From an uncultured Oscillospiraceae bacterium (GTDB lineage Bacteria > Bacillota > Clostridia > Oscillospirales > Oscillospiraceae), in assembly GCA_947623745.1 (NCBI GenBank), contig CANQHN010000004.1, forward strand, positions 1 to 64,000: DNA of 64,000 bases. The letters run 5' to 3'. The notes below the pieces were generated by a model that saw only the letters and a program-made list of their open reading frames with translations, made no database searches and was not told the origin of the DNA. Made by a program: the position numbers and the translations under genes. Of this stretch, positions 41,104 through 49,240 are shown piece after piece. Every line of letters begins with the position of its first letter. Within the stretch, counting starts at the first letter, position 1.

Positions 41104-43017
41104 ATGGAAATATACACTATCCTAAGCCAAATTGATCTTGGGAGCTACGCAATGCCTGTTTTTCAACGTGGATACGTCTGGAATCGGGATCAGGTACGGA
41201 AACTTATGAACTCGCTCTATCGAGGATATCCAATTGGCGAACTTCTTGTTTGGAATACAACAACGGACCCAGCAATCTCTAAAGGTGATGGTCCACTTAC
41301 GCCTGGCAATGTCAATCTAATCCTGGACGGTCAGCAGCGGGTGACCTCCCTCTACGGCGTTATCCAAGGGAAGCCGCCAAAATTCTTTGATGGCAATTCC
41401 AACTCGTTCACCAATCTTTATTTTAATGTTGCCGATGAGACATTTGAATTCTATATGGCCGCCAAGATGAAAAATGACCCAGCTTGGATCAGCGTCACAG
41501 ATCTTATGCAGCAGGGAGCTTCCGAATTCATCCAAAAAAGGATGCTGGAAAATCCTGAAAATGTCCCATTTTGGTTGTCTCACATGAAAGAGCTAAACCG
41601 CTTGGATGCGATAAAAAAACTGGATATTCACATCCAGACAGTGTCAGGTCCCGACAAGACGATCGATGTAGTTGTGGAGATTTTCAATAATGTCAATAGC
41701 GGAGGAACGAAACTAAGTAAAGGTGACCTTGCACTGGCAAAAATCTGCGGGGAATGGCCGGAGGCCCGAGAAGTCCTGAAGGATATTTTAAGCAGCTATA
41801 GAACTGCCGGTTATGACTTCACAATGGACTGGCTGCTCCGTTGTCTTACCGTATATCTGACTGGTCAGCCATATTTTAATGCATTAGGGCAGATTTCCCC
41901 CGACGAGATCAAGAAGGCTATTCCAAAGGCCAATGAGGTGATCGGAACCTGTCTGGATCAAATCGGTTCACGCCTTGGCCTTGATCATGCACGGGTCCTG
42001 GGCAGTGTATTTGCTATAGTCACAATGATCGGCTATCTGCGGCACAACAACTGGGAATTGTCCGATAGCGCCGAGTGGGATAAGCTGCTTTATTGGTATG
42101 TCCATGCGTTCCTGTGGGGGCGCTATGCAGGATCAACTGAAAGTGTGCTGGCTCAGGATTTGAACACGATTTCTCGCGGGGAAGGGATAGAAGGCCTGAT
42201 TCGTCAGTTGAGGCAAATGCGCGGGGATTTGACGATTCGCCCCGAAGATTTTTGGGGATGGAGTACCGGTGCCCGATTTTACCCTCTGCTTTATTTACTG
42301 ACACGTACCAGCCATTCTCGTGACTGGGGTACCAATCTGGAGCTGAAAAACAAGCTCCTTGGGAAGAACTCTACACTTGAAGTTCACCATATTTTCCCTA
42401 AGGCTTATCTCTATGAACATGGGAAAACAAAATCCATCGTGAATGCTCTGGCAAACTATGCGTTTTTGACCAAGGATACGAATATTTCTATTTCCAATCG
42501 CGCCCCAGAGGATTACATGCCTGAATATCAGGCAAAATGTCCCGGTGCAATTGAAACACATTGGATACCGATGGACCCGAAACTTTGGAAAATAGAGAAT
42601 TATGAGAAATTCCTTGAAGAAAGACGGAAACTGCTGGCGCAGGCTGCCAACAGCCTTTTGGATTCCCTTTACCACAGTCGGATGGAAGAACCTGCGATTA
42701 TTCAATCCTTTGCTACGAAATCATTTGATAATGCCCAAACTGAGGAAGAAGAGATTGATGATATGACCTCTTGGATGGAGGAACATGGTCTCAATACAGG
42801 CGTAGCAAATCATCAGCTTGTTGCATCAGATGGGACTGAAGTAGCTATTATTGATCTCGCTTGGCCGCAGGGAATCCAAGTAGGACTGAGTGAACCGATT
42901 GCGTTGCTTTTGAATGAATCGGCCGAAACACAAGCAGCTGTCAGTAAATATGGCTATCGATATTTTACAAGCACCGAAGAACTGAAATCGTTTATTACGA
43001 ACGGATATTTATCATAA
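41104..43017 (+). CDS. DUF262/HNH GmrSD-like defence protein
   Basis: 637 residues. DUF262 signatures at the N-terminus are VFQRGYVWN (~residues 19-27) and LILDGQQRVTSL (~73-84). The middle carries LEVHHIFPKAYLYEHG (~420) with ANYAFLTKDTNISISNR, an HNH nuclease motif of the DUF1524/GmrSD kind. A ~75-residue C-terminal segment (EVAIIDLAWPQGIQVGLSEP) resembles restriction-nuclease-like tails of some helicases. GmrSD-type proteins restrict modified phage DNA, or in stand-alone forms act as abortive systems; the role here is inferred. The gene is visibly more AT-rich than its neighbours, suggesting separate acquisition. ATG follows AAGGAGATGGGAAC. Confidence 0.8.
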   Translation: MEIYTILSQIDLGSYAMPVFQRGYVWNRDQVRKLMNSLYRGYPIGELLVWNTTTDPAISKGDGPLTPGNVNLILDGQQRVTSLYGVIQGKPPKFFDGNSNSFTNLYFNVADETFEFYMAAKMKNDPAWISVTDLMQQGASEFIQKRMLENPENVPFWLSHMKELNRLDAIKKLDIHIQTVSGPDKTIDVVVEIFNNVNSGGTKLSKGDLALAKICGEWPEAREVLKDILSSYRTAGYDFTMDWLLRCLTVYLTGQPYFNALGQISPDEIKKAIPKANEVIGTCLDQIGSRLGLDHARVLGSVFAIVTMIGYLRHNNWELSDSAEWDKLLYWYVHAFLWGRYAGSTESVLAQDLNTISRGEGIEGLIRQLRQMRGDLTIRPEDFWGWSTGARFYPLLYLLTRTSHSRDWGTNLELKNKLLGKNSTLEVHHIFPKAYLYEHGKTKSIVNALANYAFLTKDTNISISNRAPEDYMPEYQAKCPGAIETHWIPMDPKLWKIENYEKFLEERRKLLAQAANSLLDSLYHSRMEEPAIIQSFATKSFDNAQTEEEEIDDMTSWMEEHGLNTGVANHQLVASDGTEVAIIDLAWPQGIQVGLSEPIALLLNESAETQAAVSKYGYRYFTSTEELKSFITNGYLS

Positions 43018-43122
43018 TTAAGGGCTTTGTATTTCCTGAAATACTTGAAGCATTCTGATAAAGATATGTGACATTAAGTTATTGGTTTCACGCTCCTCCA
43101 TAAGATATATTCATCTCACATC

Positions 43123-44097
43123 TCATACTGAAAAATGTTGCCCCTGCTCCTGCTGTTCCATTTCATAGCGCTCCTGCACTTCCCGGAACAGATCCGCAGG
43201 GATGGACTCCACAAAACTCTGATACTGCTGCAGCTCCTGAATCAACTCCAGATTCTCCCGGCGATCAGCAGCGGCCTGACGCTGGGCCTGCTGGGCGTCG
43301 TACCGAAGTCCGGCGGCGGCGTCCTCTAGGATGAGGAGCTGCTCGTCGTAGGGCTTCAGCTTGGCCTCGAAAGCGTTGACCTGGGGATACCACTTCAACA
43401 GCAGGCCAAAAATTTTTTCTCTCTGCTTTCCCGCGTTCAGCGGGCCGATCTTTTTGATCTCCTTCTTGATACGCACCATTTCGTCGGTGAGCCGGTGGGA
43501 CTGCTTGTAGAGCCAGGTGGGGATGTGCTTCCGCTTGGTGACGGCGGCGGCCTGGCCCCGCTCCAGCTGAGGAAATTCGGACGCCATATGGTCGTGGAAC
43601 TTGTCCTGCCACTCCACCAACCTGTCCCGGTTGCCGATGACCTCTTTGGCGGACAAGCGCTTGTCCGGCGTCAGCGGGACGAGGCAGACGTGCATATGCG
43701 GGTTGTGCTCGTCCATGTGGACCACGGCGGAGAAGATATTCTCCTCCCCCACCTCCCGCTTCAAAAACTCCAGGGCGTGGGCAAAATAGAACCTCACCCG
43801 GTCCTCCGGCAGCTCGGCCAGAAACTCGGGTGAGGCGGTGATGATGGTATCGATGAATTTAACGCTGTCCTTGCGGACCTTGCACTTGGGGTTCTCCTGC
43901 TGAGCCTGCTCAATGCGGGATTGAATCTCCACGTAGTATTTCATCTGCGGTTCGATGAGATGGTAATTGAGGTAAGAGCGGCTGCGATCCACGTCGGGGT
44001 TGCTGGCGTACTGTTCCTTCTTCCGTTCGTGGTGTTTCTCAAGGGCCCCTGCGGGGCCGCCCTTTCGTTTGGCAAAGCGCATGATTGCGTATGGCAT
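43123..44097 (-). CDS. mobV: MobV-type mobilization relaxase
   Basis: 324 residues of the Pre/Mob (MobV) family. The N-terminus MPYAIMRFAKRKGG is typical, and HMDEHNPHMHVCLVPL (~residues 148-163) is the metal-binding HxDExxPHxH relaxase motif III. The C-terminal ~120 residues are a charged, probably coiled-coil tail. MobV relaxases nick oriT and depend on the channel of another conjugative element, so this element is probably mobilised in trans. ATG after AAAGGAGGACCCTTC. Confidence 0.9.
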   Translation of the reverse strand: MPYAIMRFAKRKGGPAGALEKHHERKKEQYASNPDVDRSRSYLNYHLIEPQMKYYVEIQSRIEQAQQENPKCKVRKDSVKFIDTIITASPEFLAELPEDRVRFYFAHALEFLKREVGEENIFSAVVHMDEHNPHMHVCLVPLTPDKRLSAKEVIGNRDRLVEWQDKFHDHMASEFPQLERGQAAAVTKRKHIPTWLYKQSHRLTDEMVRIKKEIKKIGPLNAGKQREKIFGLLLKWYPQVNAFEAKLKPYDEQLLILEDAAAGLRYDAQQAQRQAAADRRENLELIQELQQYQSFVESIPADLFREVQERYEMEQQEQGQHFSV

Positions 44098-44267
44098 GAA
44101 GGGTCCTCCTTTCTATTGACAGGTTGACGGTGAACGAGAGGTTTTCACATACCGCCAACAAGCTGGAGCCCGCCGCCCCGGGTCCGATCCGTATCCATCG
44201 ACGGAACGCAGTCGGTGCAGTCTGCGGGGCAGGGTAGCAGCGGCTTGGCGGCGGTCTCCCCGCCCAC

Positions 44268-44485
44268 GGCAGAGCCCGGCCGTCATGGGGGGCCGGGCTC
44301 TGCCGCGTGCGTTTGTTGGGCGGTATAACGCACTAGACCTTGCCGCCGGGGGCGGCAAGGTCGTGCGCCCGGGGATACCCCGGGACCCCGTTTTGCGCGC
44401 TCGCCCCTGCCCCGTTGGGGCGGGGCTTCGGCGCACGTTTTTGCCGCCGGCGTATGGGCACAGGCCCTGCACCGGCGGCAAAAAC
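44268..44485. repeat. Six clustered inverted repeats, candidate oriT
   Basis: Perfect or near-perfect stems occur at 44268-44304 (14 bp), 44307-44333 (GTGCGTT/AACGCAC), 44336-44362 (12 bp, 3-nt loop), 44368-44384, 44403-44426 and 44437-44485 (14 bp). They lie 170-390 bp upstream of mobV, the usual side for a MobV oriT. The 44307-44333 stem followed by ACTAGACC is the most oriT-like. Confidence 0.5.
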
Positions 44486-44757
44486 GATGCCCCTCGGGGG
44501 CGGGACGGAGGACGAGGGACGGGGGATCAAATACAGAGAAAACAAATGGGAGCCAGGACTATTCCTGACTCCCATTCAGCGTTTAAGACTTGGGGTTTGC
44601 CGCCGCAATTTCCACTTTGATTTCTTCTAGGGAGATGTCTTCAAAAAGTTTTTAGAATCAAAGTAGAAAAACTTTTTAAAATCAAAAGTTTTTCACATGG
44701 ACTGCAAATCCGTTTTTGATTACAGCGTGGGGCAAATTGCCAAGGATAAAAACACTG
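44486..44757. other. Gene-free stretch
   Basis: No ORF with a credible start or family signature is seen between the hairpin cluster and the toxin-antitoxin promoter. The sequence becomes AT-rich from about 44,620. Confidence 0.5.
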
Positions 44758-44786
44758 TTGATAAGATGGGATAAACGTGGTATAAT
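44758..44786 (+). promoter_or_regulatory. Promoter of the second YefM/ParE pair
   Basis: TTGATA and TATAAT are separated by exactly 17 bp, about 30 bp before the GTG start. Confidence 0.75.
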
Positions 44787-44816
44787 AATGTCACAGCAAG
44801 AAAGGAGCTGATCAAT

Positions 44817-45077
44817 GTGCCGCGTATTATCCCCATCCGTGACCTAAAGGATACAGCAGCAATTTCCCAGATGTGCAGTGAGTCCAGCGAACCGGTGTTT
44901 ATCACCAAAAATGGATACGGCGATATGGTCATCATGAGCATGAAAGCGTATGAGGAAAAAATGTGGCTCCTGGACGCCTATGCAAAGCTGGAAGAGGCCG
45001 AGGAGGACATCCGTTCCGGCCGAATGGTAGAGGCCCATAGCTCGCTGAAGGCTTTGAGGGAAAAATATGGCCTATAA
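44817..45077 (+). CDS. Type II antitoxin, YefM/Phd-like
   Basis: 86 residues beginning MPRIIPIRDLKD and containing VFITKNGYGDMVIMSM, a near-copy of the antitoxin at 2.4 kb. GTG start, in frame with the conserved N-terminus and 9 nt after AAAGGAG; the ATG two bases earlier is out of frame. It overlaps the toxin gene by 11 nt. Likely represses its own promoter and stabilises the mobilizable element. Confidence 0.85.
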   Translation: MPRIIPIRDLKDTAAISQMCSESSEPVFITKNGYGDMVIMSMKAYEEKMWLLDAYAKLEEAEEDIRSGRMVEAHSSLKALREKYGL

Positions 45078-45375
45078 AGTTATCGAAACATCACAGGCGG
45101 AGCAAGATTTGGACAACATTGTCTCCTACATCGTAAATATTTTGGGAAACCCTTCTGCCGCCGCTCTGTTGGATGATGTAGAGAAATACTACAGCAGTCT
45201 GGAGGATATGCCAATGCTGTTTGAGGCATGCCGCTCTCCACACCTCAGAGCATTAGGTTACCGCAAGGCTGGAATTCGGAACTATATTATGATTTACAAG
45301 GTAAACGAACCTAAGAAAGAGGTCATCATTCTGCGGTTCTTCCATGGACGGCAGGACTATGAGAAGCTGATCTGA
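45067..45375 (+). CDS. Type II toxin, RelE/ParE family
   Basis: 102 residues: YKVIETSQAEQDLDNIVSYI at the N-terminus and RKAGIRNYIMIYKVNEPKKE near the C-terminus match the RelE/ParE fold. The active-site details do not distinguish mRNA cleavage from gyrase poisoning. Start ATG inside the antitoxin gene, coupled. It is only distantly similar to the toxin at 2.6 kb, although their antitoxins are close. Confidence 0.85.
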   Translation: MAYKVIETSQAEQDLDNIVSYIVNILGNPSAAALLDDVEKYYSSLEDMPMLFEACRSPHLRALGYRKAGIRNYIMIYKVNEPKKEVIILRFFHGRQDYEKLI

Positions 45376-45387
45376 ACGGGCATAAAG

Positions 45388-45425
45388 CAGGGCACGGCCT
45401 GATTGGGCTGTGCCCTGTTGTTTTT
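45388..45425 (+). terminator. Terminator of the second toxin-antitoxin pair
   Basis: The stem CAGGGCAC..GCC / GGC..GTGCCCTG with a small internal mismatch is followed by TTGTTTTTG, 12 bp after the toxin stop. Confidence 0.75.
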
Positions 45426-45600
45426 GCCGCTAACAAAACGCTAACAAATTTCCTAAAAAACGGTATTTCAAGCGAGTTTCCTGGAACCCTTGAACTGGTT
45501 GAGAAAATTCGGGAAACGCTTAGAAACACAAGAAATTGCGGCGTTTTCGAATGCAAAAATGTGCCGCTCTGTGCCGCTAAAAACCGCTGGTGGATACCCA

Positions 45601-45659
45601 TTCGAAATCCGATAGGTCGGGCAACCGGCGCGGGGGTTCAAATCCCTCCATCTCCGCCA
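45601..45659 (+). other. 3' fragment of a tRNA-Ser(CGA)-like gene, attR
   Basis: The sequence contains a TTCGAAA anticodon-loop-like segment, a long variable arm, a T arm (GGGGG-TTCAAAT-CCCTC), acceptor strand CATCTCC, discriminator G and CCA. The discriminator G and long variable arm point to tRNA-Ser. The matching 5' half (GGAGATG...) is absent upstream. This is what remains at the far end when an element integrates into the 3' part of a tRNA gene. Confidence 0.75.
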
Positions 45660-45908
45660 CGTCGGAAGCGTCCTGAGGATGGCTGGAAAACGCAAGCGTT
45701 TTCCACGCCGTCGGTCAGGGCGCTTCCTCCTTTCCTTACAAAGCCAAAAGGTGGCTTTGTGAGGGCCCCGTTGTGCAAGCGTTTTGCTTGCTCCGACGCA
45801 TTTGTTTTAAGTTCAGAGCGTGTTCACTCCGCGGCGGCCCACTTGCTCCCAAAATTGGCGGCAGGCAGCGGCATCCCCCGCGCCATGACCGGGGCATATC
45901 AGACAAAA

Positions 45909-45954
45909 GCAGAAAAGGAAGGCCAATATATTTATATTGGCCTTCCTTTTCTGC
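45909..45954. terminator. 22-bp perfect hairpin
   Basis: A perfect 22-bp stem with only a 2-nt loop, centred on GGCCAATATA-TT-TATATTGGCC and followed by TTTTCTG within its own arm. It may be the original terminator downstream of the tRNA-Ser gene. Confidence 0.65.
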
Positions 45955-46110
45955 GTTGATCAAGTGTTTCCGCTGAAACAAATTGGTGTTCGTGTTCCTG
46001 TCCTTATTTGAGTGTGGCGTCTCGAACTATTCTCGAATTGCCGAGGACAATATGCAGGTGTGTTTTACAGAACTTATGTCGGTCCAGCCGAGCTCCGCCG
46101 CTGGGGCAAA

Positions 46111-46145
46111 AAAGCGCCCGGGACGGCGATATCCCGGGCGCTTTT
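46111..46145 (-). terminator. Terminator after the TRAP remnant
   Basis: The 13-bp stem AAAGCGCCCGGGA/TCCCGGGCGCTTT runs on the minus strand into TTTTTTGCC. Confidence 0.85.
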
Positions 46146-46179
46146 GAGGTGAAGATCCAGTTTCGGAGCGGTGCCGCGC

Positions 46180-46488
46180 TCAGCTCTTGTACCCCAGGAG
46201 ATGAGGAACGGCCAAAACGATGGGTTCGCAGTAGGTGATCAGGATCAGGCCGATGAGCAGTGCCAGCAGGAACGGTATGATCTTCTTGACCAGGTCGGCA
46301 AAGGGGATTTTCCCGATGCCGCAGGAGGCGAACAGGCCGGAGGCGATGTAACCCATATTGACTGTGCCGACGGCCAAGGAGTAGGCCACCACCGACAGGC
46401 CGATGGGGACGGACATAAAGACACAGCCCAGGAATACCGCCAGGATCACAGCTCCGTCCGCCGCCAAGGACTGAGCGCCCCGCCCCAT
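46180..46488 (-). pseudogene. C-terminal remnant of a TRAP transporter large permease
   Basis: About 100 residues remain. IASGLFASCGIGKIPFADLV and FLLALLIGLILITYCEPIVL match the last two membrane segments and conserved end of DctM-type TRAP permeases, which are normally ~430 residues. No upstream part or start codon with a ribosome-binding site is visible. The EamA gene now ends just upstream. A decayed gene next to a tRNA hot spot. Confidence 0.65.
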
Positions 46489-46536
46489 CGGGGCCTGGCC
46501 CCTGAAACTGAGTGGAACGGTGATAAGCGGCGCTTT

Positions 46537-47565
46537 TCATTTCTGTCCGGCCAGCTCCTTGACCAGCTCATCCTTTGGGTGATGGTGGCCGTGCTTCCCG
46601 TCAGAGCGATAATGGTTATGCGCGTGAGAATGGGTTATTGTGTGGGTGTGCGTGCTGCCGTCGTGGGTATGGGTAAACGTGTGCTGGTGAAGGTGGGTGT
46701 GTTGAACGGCCAGCGTATCAGCTACCACCAATGCAGTTCCCGCAATCATCACCGCCAAAGCGATCAGATACATCCCGCTCGGGCGCTCCCGCAGGAAAAC
46801 AAAGGATAAAAACACCCCAATGAACGGCGCGACCGCGTAGTATGCGCTTGTCTTGGCCGCGCCCAGGGTATTCTGCGCACGGACATACAGGAAGATGCTC
46901 AATCCATAGGCGACAAACCCCAAAAGCAGGGCAAGGGCGATATAGCGCAGCTGCGGCACAGCCTCACGCTTCAGGAACGCGATGATGAGGGAGCCAAACC
47001 CCGAAAAGATGCCTTTGAGGATGACGATCTCATAGGTGCTTTTGGAGGCGATATTCCTCGTGCAGTTGTTTTCAAAGCCCCAGCAGACTGTTGCCAGCAG
47101 GACGAACAGGGAGCCGTAGGAAAAGCGGAAACTGTCGGTCCCCTCAAAGGAGAGCAGGATGCTCGACAATGTGATCAGGGCGATTGCGGCCCACAGCCGG
47201 CGGGATACCGCCTCCTGAAACACCACCAACGCGATGATTGTCGTCGCAACGATCTCAAAGTTGCCCAGCAGTGAGGCATTGGATGAGGAACCATAACTGA
47301 TCCCCAGCATTAAGAAGATTGGGGCGGCAATATCCAGCACAATCATTCCCAGCACAAACGGCAGGTCCTGCCGATCCAGTTTCGCGCTCTTTTCCTGCCT
47401 GTTGAACAGGGACAGGATGCCAATCCCGATTCCGGCGCCGAGGTAGAGCAGCGCCGCCATAGTGGTGGTCCCCACATGGTTCAGGAGGAGCTTGGAGAAC
47501 GGCACGTTGACCGCATAAAAGGCTGCGGCCAGCAGCGCATATAGGATCGCTTTCGTTTTCTGCAT
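46537..47565 (-). CDS. EamA/DMT-family transporter with His-rich C-terminal tail
   Basis: 342 residues. Ten membrane segments in two EamA repeats (residues ~5-145 and ~150-290) with the usual ERPS loop before the last pair. After the last segment a tail of ~55 residues contains about 18 His (QHTHLHQHTFTHTHDG, ITHSHAHNHY, HGHHHPKD), unusual in this family. Such tails bind Zn, Ni or Cu in other transporters, so metal sensing or transport is possible. ATG start after AGAGGGAAAA. Substrate unknown. Confidence 0.85.
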   Translation of the reverse strand: MQKTKAILYALLAAAFYAVNVPFSKLLLNHVGTTTMAALLYLGAGIGIGILSLFNRQEKSAKLDRQDLPFVLGMIVLDIAAPIFLMLGISYGSSSNASLLGNFEIVATTIIALVVFQEAVSRRLWAAIALITLSSILLSFEGTDSFRFSYGSLFVLLATVCWGFENNCTRNIASKSTYEIVILKGIFSGFGSLIIAFLKREAVPQLRYIALALLLGFVAYGLSIFLYVRAQNTLGAAKTSAYYAVAPFIGVFLSFVFLRERPSGMYLIALAVMIAGTALVVADTLAVQHTHLHQHTFTHTHDGSTHTHTITHSHAHNHYRSDGKHGHHHPKDELVKELAGQK

Positions 47566-47626
47566 GATGCTTTTCCCTCTACGTGTACATTGGGTCGTTT
47601 ATCCCTGTCAAATCAGATTTGGAAAA

Positions 47627-48037
47627 TCAGCCGGTGTAAGCATCCTCGACTGAATTGCTGAAATCCTGCCGTTCAAGCCACACCCGTTCTTCTTCACTTT
47701 CCGGGATGTCGATCCGTTCGATCTTGAATACCACCGGTCTTGTGCCGTCATTGCAGCAGGCAATCATCATCCTGTCATCATTTGTCCAGCCCTTCATGAT
47801 AGAGCCGCCTTGAAGGGCGGTATAGACATAGCGGCTTACAGAGTCCCACGCCTCACCACAGAATTTCCCGTCCATGAGGTGATAGAAATCATCTTGCCGG
47901 GGTGTGCGTTTCAACAAAAATGTATCACCAGGTTTGAAAAATGGACATGGACCGGATTTGGGATCAGCCAGATATTTCTCCTGAAGCTCCGGAAAGCACT
48001 TTGTCTCCAGAACGGTGATCCTGCATTCATGCCTCAT
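47627..48037 (-). CDS. TIGR04076 family protein
   Basis: 136 residues. MRHECRITVLETKCFPELQE, the CPFFKPGDTF motif near residue 36, FCGEAWDSVSRYVYTALQGG and IACCNDGTRPVVFKIER are typical of TIGR04076, small Cys-containing proteins of unknown function common in anaerobes. ATG at 48037 is placed by GGAGGTCAACGCT; the earlier ATG is too close to its own upstream site. Confidence 0.8.
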   Translation of the reverse strand: MRHECRITVLETKCFPELQEKYLADPKSGPCPFFKPGDTFLLKRTPRQDDFYHLMDGKFCGEAWDSVSRYVYTALQGGSIMKGWTNDDRMMIACCNDGTRPVVFKIERIDIPESEEERVWLERQDFSNSVEDAYTG

Positions 48038-48070
48038 AGCGTTGACCTCCATACCTCCGTTTGGCTCGAT

Positions 48071-48730
48071 TCAGGCCCAGCTGAAATGGTCCGTGCCGAC
48101 GCCCAGCTCAAAGTGGTACTTTACGATGCCCAGGTCCATTTTGGCGAAGGGTCCCAGAAGGGCTTTCGCTGTTACGGTGTTTCCATCCAGTATCAGGCGG
48201 AACGCCTGCTGGTTGATGGCGGTAGGGGCCAGCATGGCGGCCTCCATCCCCTTGCGGAACCAGTCGGGCATCTCGCCCCTGACCCGGCACAGCGTGTCCA
48301 TCGGCTTGCTCTTATGCGGCGTGCCCTGCGTCTCCCCATAGCCCAGGGCGATCACGATTTGGAGCTTCTCGCCGGGGGCGCAGATGACTGGGACCTTCCT
48401 CTTGTCATAGGTGAGGGCGACCCAGCAAGTGTTGAGTCCCAGCTGCTGGGCCAGCAGCACCAGCTGTTCGCCGTAGTAGCCGGCCGCCTCGTCGAAGCCG
48501 TCTGGGGCGGCAATGGCGAAGTAATTTGTACAGCCGCGAAAACTGCCGTAGTGTGCCAGCCTGCTTGAGAATGCCAGGGGTTCATTCAAAATCAGTTGAA
48601 TGTGCAGGCCGCTGATGCGGTTGATCTCCGTAATAGCCTCGCGCAGTACGCCGGCCTTTGCCTCCTCAATGGGCCGGTCCAGGTATGCGCGGACCGAATG
48701 ACGGCTGCGCATTGCCTCCATGACATCCAT
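48071..48730 (-). CDS. Nitroreductase-family protein
   Basis: About 219 residues. The N-terminal MRSRHSVRAYLDRPIEEAK is the FMN-phosphate-binding start of nitroreductases; YYGEQLVLLAQQLGLNTCWV and IALGYGE are the central and dimer-interface motifs. It has two nitroreductase-like halves fused in short form (a second FRKGMEAAMLAPTAINQQAF). Reduces nitro compounds, quinones or flavins with NAD(P)H in the family; substrate unknown. ATG at 48730 is placed by GGAGGTGCAGCTC. Confidence 0.85.
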   Translation of the reverse strand: MDVMEAMRSRHSVRAYLDRPIEEAKAGVLREAITEINRISGLHIQLILNEPLAFSSRLAHYGSFRGCTNYFAIAAPDGFDEAAGYYGEQLVLLAQQLGLNTCWVALTYDKRKVPVICAPGEKLQIVIALGYGETQGTPHKSKPMDTLCRVRGEMPDWFRKGMEAAMLAPTAINQQAFRLILDGNTVTAKALLGPFAKMDLGIVKYHFELGVGTDHFSWA

Positions 48731-48920
48731 GAGCTGCACCTCCAGATCCTGTTGAACTGCTTTTTCAAGGGCTCCGCCGGGGTGATCCGATTCCCGGAAT
48801 ACTCGACTTGCCATAGGGACTCTCTTATTTCACTATTGTAGCACACCGCGGTAGGATTTCAAAGCCTGTATTCCGCATCAAATCGAGGGCTGATCCTGCC
48901 GGCGCTCTGTTTGCTCTTTA

Positions 48921-49195
48921 TTAGCCGTTTTTCTGCCCGGTCAGGATCTCGTTCAGGGCGGCGTACACGGTGGCGATCTCCCAATTGAGCTCGTTGTCCT
49001 CCGCAAGGAGGATGCGCTTCCCCCCGGAAATCGTACTTCGTGTCGAGGATGGCCCGGTGGCCGGCGGACAGGTCCCCGTCCCAGACGATGGCCTTGGCCT
49101 CCTCCACTGTGGAGAAGGGGGATGCGGATCTCGTGACTCATCCGGCTGAGGAACTCGCGCTTGGGGACGGCCGCGAAAAGACGGTTCCTATCGAA
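48921..49195 (-). pseudogene. Remnant of a hybrid histidine kinase
   Basis: One frame reads REFLSRMSHEIR, the phospho-acceptor helix of HisKA histidine kinases, and a shifted frame near the end reads KRILLAEDNELNWEIA, the start of a receiver domain. The parts are joined by frameshifts and most of the ATPase domain is missing. No functional start is visible. A decayed chromosomal gene. Confidence 0.75.
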
Positions 49196-49199
49196 TGAA

Positions 49200-49232
49200 A
49201 AAAGGCTGTGTGCCACAAGCACACAGCCTTTT
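49200..49232. terminator. Terminator of glnS
   Basis: The 14-bp stem AAAAGGCTGTGTGC/GCACACAGCCTTTT with a 5-nt loop has T-tracts on both strands. It lies just past the glnS stop. Confidence 0.9.
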
Positions 49233-49240
49233 TATTTCAG

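Larger units (their letters stand above)
45660..46179. other. Gene-free stretch at the element/chromosome border
   Basis: No credible gene is seen. It holds two strong hairpins, listed separately, and marks the return to chromosomal DNA. Confidence 0.5.

Noticed and set aside
44285-44620. Overlapping short ORFs in the hairpin cluster
   Set aside because: Inverted repeats in GC-rich DNA keep frames open on both strands; no ribosome-binding site or domain is seen.
46004-46540. 178-aa minus-strand ORF
   Set aside because: An alternative frame over the TRAP remnant; the 46180-46488 frame carries the recognisable permease sequence.
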